This document shows, piece by piece, positions 1-7,599 of a stretch of DNA of 64,000 nucleotides. The position numbers were made by a program, and so were the translations under genes. This stretch comes from CBDBND01 sp965262665. Its GTDB lineage: Bacteria > Pseudomonadota > Alphaproteobacteria > Rhodospirillales > Rhodospirillaceae. Below the pieces are notes generated by a model. The model saw only the letters and a list, made by a program, of their open reading frames with translations. It did no database searches and was not told where the DNA came from. Position 1 is the first letter of the stretch. Each line of letters begins with the position of its first letter. The DNA lies in NCBI GenBank assembly GCA_965262665.1, contig CBDHFR010000004.1, forward strand, positions 1,674,001 to 1,738,000. The letters run 5' to 3'.

Positions 1-20
1 CTCTTTCAAGCACCCTAGCC

Positions 21-977
21 ATGATTGAAAAACGCGCGCTAGAGATAGGGAACATAGTCGGGCGCACACTAGAAGGGACTGCTCTTCGATACGGCGACAC
101 GGCGACTATTGGGCCAGGGGTGCGAGAAACCTTCCAACCCGGTGCCTTCAGTCCTATCGAGGATGTCATCCTGAATGGACATCATGACCGAACCGTACCA
201 TTGGCCAGGACAGGCGGTGGTGGCCTTGAGATAACTGATACCGACAATGAACTACGTATAAGGGCGACACTGCCTAAGACATCATCGGCCGATGATGTCT
301 TGATGCTCGTTCGGTCTAAGGTCTTGCGCGGACTGTCGATTGAGTTTGTTGCCATAGCTGAACGTTTAGAAGGTGATTTACGGATCGTTGAACGTGCACA
401 CCTAAGCGCAGTCAGCGTCGTTGATAGCCCGGCATATGCCGAGTCTACCGTCGAAGCCCGCGCACGGCGCGATCCGAGAACATGGATAAAAAACGGAATC
501 CAGTATGGCGTTGAATGCCATTGCGAATGTTTAAACGGTGACTGCAATAAGGTGGTCTTTGTGCCCAAGTCGCTTGGCCCGGCACCAGGGGTGGACGTGT
601 TGGCCACTGTAGGGAGATTCAGTGAAGCGTTGGGATCAACGAGCGGCAAAACTTTACGTCTCAAAGACCAACCAAAGGTACTAGAGGTCGAGCTTGCGCC
701 GGACGCCCGGAGCACTGCCGCCGGTGGGATCATAGACGACTTGGCAGAAGCAAAGGTTCCGATCTTTTCAAGGCCGCTTGTCGATGATGCTTTGAGTCAG
801 TTCACCGAGACAAACGGGATTAGGACTTATACAAAAGCCGCTCTCACGGCGATCTTGTTTAAGCCGATTGCAGGGGATGCCGAAAAGCGGCTTGGATGGA
901 TCCCTATCACTATCATTGACGATGACGACGATCAACCAAAGCCACCACGGCGGCGGAGTGCATTGTCATGGCTGTAA
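21..977 (+). CDS. HK97-type phage prohead protease
   Basis: This is a head maturation protease of the U35/HK97 type, which processes the capsid scaffold during phage head assembly. The N-terminal half (about residues 1-150) carries the expected blocks: the His in NGHHDRTVPLA (about residue 53), the Ser in LRGLSIEF (about residue 106) and the SVVDSPAY block near 135. The last 150 residues do not resemble a classic short protease. They include a Cys-rich patch (CHCECLNGDC, about 167-176) and an acidic then basic tail. At 318 residues it is longer than typical (170-250), so it may be a protease fused to an extra domain. It overlaps the next gene by 10 bases, indicating translational coupling. 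Family assignment is firm; the role of the C-terminal half is unknown. Confidence 0.82.
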   Translation: MIEKRALEIGNIVGRTLEGTALRYGDTATIGPGVRETFQPGAFSPIEDVILNGHHDRTVPLARTGGGGLEITDTDNELRIRATLPKTSSADDVLMLVRSKVLRGLSIEFVAIAERLEGDLRIVERAHLSAVSVVDSPAYAESTVEARARRDPRTWIKNGIQYGVECHCECLNGDCNKVVFVPKSLGPAPGVDVLATVGRFSEALGSTSGKTLRLKDQPKVLEVELAPDARSTAAGGIIDDLAEAKVPIFSRPLVDDALSQFTETNGIRTYTKAALTAILFKPIAGDAEKRLGWIPITIIDDDDDQPKPPRRRSALSWL

Positions 978-1360
978 CATTATCTCCGTATCCACCAACG
1001 TCGAGCGCAGCCGGGCGCAGCGTTGCGCGTGACTTTTTGCGGGCAAGCGTATCCGGTCTTGACGATGTGGCAGACGGCGCGATTGATCTATTAGGCGAAA
1101 CCGCGAGCGCCGCCGTTGAACGATACGCGCCCGACGCGCCAGGCGCGATCAAGAGCTCCGCCGCGCTGCGAGTTGCGGCATACCTTTTTGGCTACATGCC
1201 GAAATCTGTCCAAAACCTCCGCATTGCCGGAGGAACAAGTCTCCGCTTTGAAAGGTCAAGATTTTTTGCGCCCGATCCGTTGTCGAATTCAGGCGCGTTA
1301 GCGTTGTTGTCACCATGGCGAGTGCATCGTGCGTTGCCTGTCGAGGAGCCAGACGGATGA
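968..1360 (+). CDS. Small phage head protein, possible head-tail connector
   Basis: A 130-residue protein of unknown exact function lies between the prohead protease and the portal gene. It overlaps the first by 10 bases and the second by an ATGA stop/start overlap. Its length, a central alanine-rich helical segment (about residues 25-80) and its position suit a gp6-type head-tail connector or adaptor. This is inference from context, because I see no diagnostic motif. The tight overlaps on both sides show that it belongs to the same head operon. Confidence 0.55.
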   Translation: MAVTLSPYPPTSSAAGRSVARDFLRASVSGLDDVADGAIDLLGETASAAVERYAPDAPGAIKSSAALRVAAYLFGYMPKSVQNLRIAGGTSLRFERSRFFAPDPLSNSGALALLSPWRVHRALPVEEPDG

Positions 1361-2412
1361 AATGGCCCTGGACGCGCAAAGTCGAAGTGCGGAGCTATAC
1401 TGATCAGATCACGAGCGCATTCGTGGCCGGTGCTGAAGGCACTGACTCGACTCCGCTGGCCGTGGCCGCGCTTGAGACGGCTGCCGGATTTTATGGCCGT
1501 AGTCTGGCTGCTGCTGAGGTGGACGCGCCCGAACCGTTCAAACGCGCATTGACTCCGAGCTTGCTGGCACAGGTCGGACGCGATTTGATTCGCAGCGGCG
1601 AAAGTTTCCATTTAATTCAGGTGATCAGAGGCAGCCTAAAACTTTTGCCGCAAGCGTCTGTGACCGCCCTTGGCGACGATGCCGACCCCATGGGATGGAC
1701 ATACCTTGCTAGTGAATACGGCCCCAGTGCATCCAAACAAAGGACCGTACCAGCGGCCCAAATTATCCATATCCGTTATGCCACTGATCGCGCAAGGCCG
1801 TGGCAAGGAACACCGCCGTGGGCTTGGGCCGGGGCTACCAGCGCCGCCGCTTCGGGCCTTGAAACGATTGTCAGCCGTGAAGCTCAAGCTCCTTTTGGCG
1901 CGATTTTAGGTTTGCCTGCGAGTCCGCAGATTGATGCGGGCGGAGACATAACACCGCTAGATGCTTTGCGTGCTGACCTATCCCGCGCAAAAGGAAAAAC
2001 TCTGGTAATGGAATCGCCTTCGCAGTGGCAAGGCAATCAACCCGGTACGTCCAAAAATGGTGCTGTTGATGTAACGGAATTTGGGCTCCAGCGAGAGCTC
2101 CTCGATAAACTGAGAACATCGACGGCACGGGATGTTCTGACCGCTTGCGGAGTCCCACTTGGGCTGGTCATTGCTGAAGGCGATGGAACCCGAAGCCGCG
2201 AAGCTTTCAGACAATTTTTGACTTCATCGTTGCAGCCGGTTGCACGATTGATCGGAGAAGAGCTCTCGGAAAAGTTCGAAGTCGATGTTTCATTCGGTTT
2301 TGAGAATCTTTTCGCAGCTGACATTGCCGGACGGGCGCGGGCGTTTAAACAGTTGATCGAAGGGGGATTGTCCCCTGAGATCGCTGGCCGGAACGCCGGG
2401 ATTGCAATCTAA
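1357..2412 (+). CDS. Phage portal protein (HK97 family)
   Basis: This portal protein forms the dodecameric DNA entry ring at one capsid vertex. The start at 1357 (MKWPWTRKVE) is chosen because it forms an ATGA overlap with the upstream stop. An in-frame ATG at 1315 would overlap the previous gene by 46 bases. Family-typical features include an N-terminal stem with alternating hydrophobic strands and a Trp-rich segment near PWQGTPPWAWAGAT (about 150). The C-terminal clip/wing contains GVPLGLVIAEGDGTRSREAFRQ (about 260-280), the block by which such portals are usually recognised. At 351 residues it is slightly short for the family. The terminase large subunit and capsid genes that normally flank a portal are not seen downstream; they could lie left of the window. 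Confidence 0.85.
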   Translation: MKWPWTRKVEVRSYTDQITSAFVAGAEGTDSTPLAVAALETAAGFYGRSLAAAEVDAPEPFKRALTPSLLAQVGRDLIRSGESFHLIQVIRGSLKLLPQASVTALGDDADPMGWTYLASEYGPSASKQRTVPAAQIIHIRYATDRARPWQGTPPWAWAGATSAAASGLETIVSREAQAPFGAILGLPASPQIDAGGDITPLDALRADLSRAKGKTLVMESPSQWQGNQPGTSKNGAVDVTEFGLQRELLDKLRTSTARDVLTACGVPLGLVIAEGDGTRSREAFRQFLTSSLQPVARLIGEELSEKFEVDVSFGFENLFAADIAGRARAFKQLIEGGLSPEIAGRNAGIAI

Positions 2413-2473
2413 GAAAGGTAGCAGCGGCAAATACAGAAATACGTATTTAGTCGAAAATAGCCGAGAATAGGGG

Positions 2474-2518
2474 TTGAAGTAGGTATGTTTTCGTGGTCAT
2501 AATGGGTTTACCTCATTA
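2474..2518 (+). promoter_or_regulatory. Putative sigma70 promoter with operator-like inverted repeat
   Basis: TTGAAG (2474-2479) and CATAAT (2498-2503) are separated by 18 bases, resembling a housekeeping -35/-10 pair. An imperfect inverted repeat with TAATG/CATTA ends (2500-2518) overlaps the -10 and the likely start point, as a repressor operator would. It lies 19 bases before the gene at 2537, which also has an AAAGGAAA ribosome-binding site. Seen by eye only. Confidence 0.4.
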
Positions 2519-2536
2519 CTAAAAGGAAACCACCTT

Positions 2537-2995
2537 ATGGCTCGCCCGAGAAAATCTGAGGCTGACCTTGCTGTTGCGGTAACAATCTCGGCTTCCAGTG
2601 ACACCCTCTTAGAGGACTTTGTGAAAAGTCAGATTCCTAAGCACGGGTTTCGGTCGGAATCGACATCGCACATTAACAAATCAATCAAACGCTCAATTCT
2701 TGACGGACTCGTTGTCCGTGAACTGGGGATCGAGGGCAGGTTTCCCTATCTTGATGTAACCGCGCCCATCGAAACGATCGACGACAAAGAACGCGAAGAA
2801 GCCGAGGACTGGCTTAATAAGAAAAAACGCGAATTGGGACGCCAGGCCCCTCGCGCAATCAAACGCGCATTAGAAGCCAATATTCGTGCGAGACGGATTC
2901 ACCGCGCCATTGAGGCCGGTGATCAACAGGCGCTTGACCACGCCCGAACGGAAAAGGTGACGTTGCCGGATTTTGACCCGGAACTAGCCGAATAA
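2537..2995 (+). CDS. Hypothetical prophage protein, highly charged
   Basis: I do not recognise this 152-residue protein. Its first 20 residues (ARPRKSEADLAVAVTIS) are basic and then hydrophobic, as in some small phage DNA-binding proteins. From about residue 90 onward it is mostly charged helix (Lys, Arg, Glu), probably a coiled coil. It starts a new transcription unit, with a putative promoter/operator at 2474-2518 and a good ribosome-binding site. It is followed after one base by a small gene and then the integrase, so these three probably form an integration/regulation operon of the element. Confidence 0.6.
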   Translation: MARPRKSEADLAVAVTISASSDTLLEDFVKSQIPKHGFRSESTSHINKSIKRSILDGLVVRELGIEGRFPYLDVTAPIETIDDKEREEAEDWLNKKKRELGRQAPRAIKRALEANIRARRIHRAIEAGDQQALDHARTEKVTLPDFDPELAE

Positions 2996-2996
2996 A

Positions 2997-3206
2997 ATGT
3001 CCCGCCGCAAAACCACACCAACGCAAGCCGAACTTGCCCGCTCCATAAAGGCGATGCAAGCGTGTGGCTTTGCAAACTTGCGTGTGGTGCACGGCACGGA
3101 CGGAAGGATCACCATTACCCCTGGTGAAGCGTCAAATGATGATGACGCTTCTGCCATGGAACTCACTGAAATGATTCAACGACCAATACCGGGAGAAAGA
3201 CCATGA
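2997..3206 (+). CDS. Small hypothetical protein upstream of integrase
   Basis: A 69-residue protein with a basic N-terminus (MSRRKTTPTQAELARSIKAM), a probable helix, a beta-rich core (NLRVVHGTDGRITITPG) and an acidic tail. Its stop overlaps the integrase start by four bases (ATGA at 3203-3206), so the two are translationally coupled. Small coupled proteins at this position are common in alphaproteobacterial prophages. A role as an excisionase or integrase helper is possible, but no helix-turn-helix can be claimed. Confidence 0.55.
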   Translation: MSRRKTTPTQAELARSIKAMQACGFANLRVVHGTDGRITITPGEASNDDDASAMELTEMIQRPIPGERP

Positions 3207-4276
3207 GAAAGAAACGGATTTATGACAACGTGACGCCCACCTTAGACAGGCACAGAAAGGTTAGGTACAGATTCCGCAAAGGAAACATTGACCGTTACAT
3301 TCACGGCGAAATCGGATCGGAACAATTCCTTCGGGAGTTGCAGGCCGCACGCAACGGCGAAGGCGCGGGCGCTTCTAACCGACTACGCCAAAACACGTTT
3401 AGCTTTTTGATCCAGACATTCCGACAAGCGCCTAATTACCAATCTCTTGCACCGTCCAGCCTCAGGGCAAAAGACTATTATTTGAATTGGTTGCTTGAAA
3501 AAATTGGTCCCGGTAGATTCGCGGAAACAAAAACGTTCCATATCGAAATGTTGATGGACCAAATGAAAGGCAAAACAGCGGGTAATAAGGTGCGCCAGGT
3601 GTTGGGAGAACTTTTCGATCACGCTACAAAAAGACACGGTTACTTAAAGCTTAATCCCGCTCGGTTGGCTGACACGAACAAGATCAAGTCACCGGGCCAC
3701 CGTGCTTGGAATGTTGCCGAGCTTGCAAAGTTTCGAGCGACACACGCGAGCGGGAGCGTGGCACGCTTGTCGTTTGAACTTATGTTCTGTACCGCTGCCG
3801 GACGTGCGGACGCCATAAGCATGACGCGCGGCAATGTGGACCTCCTCAACGAGCGCATAGCTTATGCGCGGAAAAAGACGGGCGTGGTTGCCACCATGCC
3901 GATCACGCCCGAGCTTGCCTATGAACTGGACCAATTGCCAACGAGTCAATTAATGTTGTTAACAACGCGGCATGGCACGGCTTTTCCAGTTGGATCATTC
4001 GCCCGAACGTTTGGAAATTGGTGCAAACAAGCGGGTCTCAAAGGTTGCACACCGCACGGCTTGCGAAAAGCCCGTGCGGTTTTGTTGGCGGAAAGTGGTG
4101 CCACTAGCGAGGAATTAATGGCCTATTTAGGCCATAGCCGACCTGAAGAATCAGCCGTCTATACAAACAAGGCTAACCGAGTTTTGCTGGCAGACAATGC
4201 GGCACGGAAAGTTGAGAACAAACCCGGCTCAAAAGTTGTCCAACCTTTTGTCCAACCTAAAGGAATCTGCGCATAA
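3203..4276 (+). CDS. Tyrosine-type site-specific integrase
   Basis: This phage-type tyrosine recombinase catalyses integration and excision of the element. The N-terminal part (to about residue 165) is the SAM-like core-binding domain. The catalytic domain shows the expected residues: Arg201 (AGRADAISMTRG), His285 and Arg288 (PHGLRKAR), His311 (YLGHSRP) and the nucleophile Tyr320 (SAVYTNKANR). All catalytic residues are present, so it may be functional. It is the last gene of the element and its stop lies about 55 bases before dprA sequence resumes, the usual position for an integrase next to its attachment site. Confidence 0.9.
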   Translation: MRKKRIYDNVTPTLDRHRKVRYRFRKGNIDRYIHGEIGSEQFLRELQAARNGEGAGASNRLRQNTFSFLIQTFRQAPNYQSLAPSSLRAKDYYLNWLLEKIGPGRFAETKTFHIEMLMDQMKGKTAGNKVRQVLGELFDHATKRHGYLKLNPARLADTNKIKSPGHRAWNVAELAKFRATHASGSVARLSFELMFCTAAGRADAISMTRGNVDLLNERIAYARKKTGVVATMPITPELAYELDQLPTSQLMLLTTRHGTAFPVGSFARTFGNWCKQAGLKGCTPHGLRKARAVLLAESGATSEELMAYLGHSRPEESAVYTNKANRVLLADNAARKVENKPGSKVVQPFVQPKGICA

Positions 4277-4320
4277 GTCATTGATTCAAATGGTTAAATT
4301 TAAAGTGATTCATTCAACCT

Positions 4321-4346
4321 CGGAAACGCTCTAGGTTCGCGCTTGA
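4321..4346. other. Right junction of integrated element with dprA
   Basis: DprA coding sequence can be read from about 4333 (R-F-A-L-D-Q-G-R-E). Upstream of it the frame loses similarity and runs into the AT-rich integrase 3' flank. The attachment core should therefore lie in or just left of 4321-4346. The left junction is outside the window, so the core length cannot be measured. Confidence 0.45.
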
Positions 4347-4737
4347 CCAGGGTCGGGAAGTTTTTGCGGTCCCCGGCTCTCCCCTCGACCCGCGAGCCCA
4401 GGGCCCCAATAGCCTGATTCGGGATGGCGCCACGCTTGTGCAATCGGTTGATGATATTTTGCGTGAAATTGACCGATCAAAACAATTTATGATTGAGGCG
4501 CAGAAAGCCCCCTCTGCACCTCAGCAAGCCATTGAAAACATTAGTGAAAATGAGACCCACCAGATGTGCTTAACCATATTGCGCGAAATAGGCACGACAC
4601 CAGTGACAGTTGACGAACTGCGGCGACAGTGCCAAGTGTCTGCCCCCGTTATGGCAGCCATCCTGCTCGATCTTGAGCTAGAGGGCCCATTGGAGCGGCT
4701 CCCCGGTAACCGAATCTGCGGTATTGGGGACGTTTAA
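4333..4737 (+). pseudogene. dprA: dprA 3' remnant (DNA-processing protein A)
   Basis: DprA loads RecA onto incoming single-stranded DNA during natural transformation. Only the end of the gene is here. It covers the end of the Rossmann-like domain, with the hallmark GREVFAVPGSPLDPRAQGPN and then LIRDGATLV, and the C-terminal winged-helix domain (about NETHQMCLTILREIG to LERLPGNRICGIG). The 5' part is replaced by the integrated element whose integrase ends at 4276. The dprA-topA neighbourhood (71 bases apart) is the standard alphaproteobacterial order and supports the identity. A GTG at 4438 could start a short winged-helix fragment, but not a functional DprA. Confidence 0.85.
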
Positions 4738-4807
4738 ACAGCGTTAAGGGTCTTGAGGTAAAACAATCATACCCCCTTTTGACCTTTAGGCATGTGGACG
4801 CACATCG

Positions 4808-7300
4808 ATGAATAGCATTGTCGTCGTCGAATCCCCGGCCAAAGCGAAGACCATCAACAAATATCTGGGTGACGGATATACCGTGATGGCCTCGTACGGC
4901 CATGTGCGCGATTTGCCGCCAAAAGACGGTTCGGTTAGGCCGGATGAAGACTTCGCCATGGATTGGGAAGTCGCGTCACAATCACAAAAACATCTCAAGG
5001 CCATTGTCGACGCCGCCAAGGGCGCTGATGCCGTTTATCTGGCGACCGACCCTGATCGCGAGGGCGAAGCCATTTCTTGGCATGTCCTTGAAGAGTTGAA
5101 GAACAGGAAAGTCCTCAACGGTACTGAAGTGAAGCGCGTAACTTTTAACGCCATCACCAAGGGCGCCGTTCTAGAGGCGATGGAGAAGCCACGTGATCTG
5201 GATAACGAGCTTGTCGATGCCTACCTCGCCCGGCGCGCATTGGACTATCTGGTTGGATTTAATCTGTCCCCTGTTCTATGGCGCAAGCTGCCGGGCAGCC
5301 GGTCGGCGGGACGTGTGCAATCTGTGGCCCTTCGTCTCATTTGCGACCGGGAACTCGATATCGAGAAATTTGTTCCGCAAGAATATTGGACCGTCGATCT
5401 GGACCTGGCCAAAGCGGACGGACAAAAATTCTCCGCGCACTTGACTCATTTAGATGGCGACAAACTGGACAAGTTTGCTCTGCCTGATGAGCAAAGTGCA
5501 CTTAGGGCCAAAGCCGCACTAGACACTGCGACGTTGACCGTTGAGTCCGTCGAGAAGAAGCAAAAATTACGCAAACCATTCGCGCCGTTCACGACCTCTA
5601 CTTTGCAGCAAGACGCGTCTAGACGTCTTTACTTCAGTGCCCGGCAAACAATGAATGTGGCACAGAAACTCTATGAAGGGGCCGAAATCGGCGGTGAGAC
5701 TGTCGGCCTCATTACATATATGCGTACTGATGGTGTGCAGATCGACGGGTCTGCCATCAATAGCGTGCGCAATGTCATTGGCGGGGAGTTTGGGTCCGAT
5801 TACGTCCCTGAGAAACCCCGATTTTATTCATCGAAAGCCAAGAACGCGCAAGAAGCTCACGAAGCCATCCGGCCCACAGATCCCTCTCGGCGACCGAAAG
5901 ACGTGGCGCCGTACATCACTGAAGATCAGCTCCGTCTCTATGAATTGATTTGGCGACGGACCATCGCCAGTCAGATGGAAGCAGCGGTCATGGACCAAGT
6001 TGCCGTCACCGTTACTTCCGATGATCAGCAGACCAAAGTCCGTGCCAACGGATCGGTGGTGCGCTTTCCAGGATTCCTCAAGGTTTATGGCGGCAAGTCC
6101 CACACTTCGAAAGACGCCGAGGGAGACGAACAAGAGAACGACCGCATCTTACCGGACGTCGCTGAAGGTGAATCACTGAGTCAGGACAACATCAAACCGG
6201 AGCAGCATTTCACCCAACCCCCGCCCCGTTATTCCGAAGCCAGCCTAGTCAAAACGATGGAGGAATACGGCATCGGCCGGCCATCAACGTACGCGTCCAT
6301 CATTCAAGTGCTTCAAGACAGAAATTACGTTCGCATGGATAACCGGCGTTTCATTCCAGAGGATCGTGGACGGGTTGTGACGGCCTTCCTAGAGAGCTTC
6401 TTTACCCAGTACGTCGAATATTCCTTTACAGCCGACCTTGAAAACAAACTGGACGAGATTTCAGGCGGGCGGCTGCACTGGAAAGAGGTCCTCAGTGACT
6501 TTTGGCGCGACTTTTTGGTCGCCATCGAAGGTACCAGCGAACTTCGGATCACCCAGGTAATCGACACCCTTGATGAGTTATTGGAACCGCACCTTTTTCC
6601 CAAGACAGACGACGGCAAGGATTTGCGGGTTTGTCCGTCCTGCGCGGATGGCCGACTGTCTTTGAAGTTTGGCAAGTTCGGTGGCTTTGTTGGCTGCAGC
6701 AACTACCCTGAATGCCGGCATACGCGACAGCTGTCCGTTAACGGCGACGACAACGGACTAGCCGACGGACCCAAGGAACTAGGGAAAGACCCGGAGACCG
6801 GTTTCGAAATCACCCTCCGCGCCGGACCATACGGCCTGTATGTTCAGCTCGGCGACCAAGAAACGTTGGAAGCCATCGCCTTAAAGGCAGCAGCTGAGAA
6901 AGAAGCTGCCGAGCAAGAAGACGAGCAGCCGAAACCAAAGAAAAAAACCAAGGCGAAGAAACCCAAAGCTCCGAAGCCGAAGCGGGCATCCATCCCCAAG
7001 GGCATGGACCCGACAACTGTGGATTTGGACCGGGCCCTCAAATTGTTGACCCTCCCCCGCGAAGTCGGTATTCATCCTGAGTCTGGAGAGATGATTCTCG
7101 CTGGCATTGGCCGGTTTGGCCCGTACCTAAAGTTCGGCGGTAAATACCAATCTCTCCGCGGTGATGACGACGTCCTTGAAATCGGGTTGAACAGAGCCGT
7201 TGTGGTTATCGCCGAGGGTAAGAACAAAAAAGGTCGGGGCGGACGCTCATCCGGCAAAGCCTTAGGCGACCATCCCGATGACGGTAAAAAGTCACCCTGA
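4808..7300 (+). CDS. topA: DNA topoisomerase I
   Basis: Type IA topoisomerase, which relaxes negative supercoils. The Toprim domain is at the N-terminus (VVESPAKAKTI, residues 6-16; DPDREGE, 81-87) and the catalytic Tyr304 lies in LITYMRTDG. A C4 zinc-finger repeat follows near 606-640 (CPSCADGR...CSNYPEC), then further C-terminal repeats (RAGPYGLYVQLG, GRFGPYLKFG) and a Lys-rich linker. This frame stops at 7300 after DDGKKSP. The missing family-typical end (KDGRFGPYVQHG plus a Lys-rich tail) continues in the -1 frame to 7593. The core enzyme is complete, so activity is likely to be retained. topA precedes rnr, as usual in this group. Confidence 0.95.
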   Translation: MNSIVVVESPAKAKTINKYLGDGYTVMASYGHVRDLPPKDGSVRPDEDFAMDWEVASQSQKHLKAIVDAAKGADAVYLATDPDREGEAISWHVLEELKNRKVLNGTEVKRVTFNAITKGAVLEAMEKPRDLDNELVDAYLARRALDYLVGFNLSPVLWRKLPGSRSAGRVQSVALRLICDRELDIEKFVPQEYWTVDLDLAKADGQKFSAHLTHLDGDKLDKFALPDEQSALRAKAALDTATLTVESVEKKQKLRKPFAPFTTSTLQQDASRRLYFSARQTMNVAQKLYEGAEIGGETVGLITYMRTDGVQIDGSAINSVRNVIGGEFGSDYVPEKPRFYSSKAKNAQEAHEAIRPTDPSRRPKDVAPYITEDQLRLYELIWRRTIASQMEAAVMDQVAVTVTSDDQQTKVRANGSVVRFPGFLKVYGGKSHTSKDAEGDEQENDRILPDVAEGESLSQDNIKPEQHFTQPPPRYSEASLVKTMEEYGIGRPSTYASIIQVLQDRNYVRMDNRRFIPEDRGRVVTAFLESFFTQYVEYSFTADLENKLDEISGGRLHWKEVLSDFWRDFLVAIEGTSELRITQVIDTLDELLEPHLFPKTDDGKDLRVCPSCADGRLSLKFGKFGGFVGCSNYPECRHTRQLSVNGDDNGLADGPKELGKDPETGFEITLRAGPYGLYVQLGDQETLEAIALKAAAEKEAAEQEDEQPKPKKKTKAKKPKAPKPKRASIPKGMDPTTVDLDRALKLLTLPREVGIHPESGEMILAGIGRFGPYLKFGGKYQSLRGDDDVLEIGLNRAVVVIAEGKNKKGRGGRSSGKALGDHPDDGKKSP

Positions 7301-7593
7301 AGGATGGCCGGTTCGGACCTTATGTGCAGCATGGCTCCCTGCGCGCCACGCTGCCCCGCGATAAGGAAATGGATTCAGTCACGCTTGATGATGCTGTTGC
7401 CCTTTTAGCTGCTAAAGTGGCAAAAGCAGGTACCAAAAAGAAGGCTGTAACCAAGAAAAAGAAAACCGCGAAGAAGAAAACTGCGGCTAAGAAAAAAGCC
7501 ACAGCAAAGAAAAAAGCGGCGAAGACAGCAACTCCCAAAGAGAAAATCGCAGACCCTGGGGCTCAAAACACAGAGATTACAGAGAAAGTCTAG
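7286..7593 (+). CDS. topA: topA C-terminal tail in the -1 frame
   Basis: Reading -1 from AAA AAG (run of five A at 7286-7290) gives DGKK then VTLKDGRFGPYVQHGSLRAT, the last C-terminal repeat of TopA. A tail of about 60 residues rich in Lys and Ala follows, ending at 7593. In frame, the main reading stops at TGA 7298-7300, three codons after the slip point. A one-base deletion in the A-run, a sequencing error or a -1 slip would all give this pattern. The tail is well conserved in composition, so it was functional until recently or is still expressed by slippage. Confidence 0.75.
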
Positions 7594-7599
7594 ACCTCA

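Noticed and set aside
182..733. 183-residue minus-strand frame inside the prohead protease gene
   Set aside because: It is antisense to a well-supported phage gene, has low-complexity Ser/Thr-rich composition and no family resemblance.
7428..7538. Lys/Ala-rich tail after topA as a separate histone H1-like gene
   Set aside because: The sequence before it reads KDGRFGPYVQHG in the same frame, the last TopA repeat, so the tail belongs to topA.
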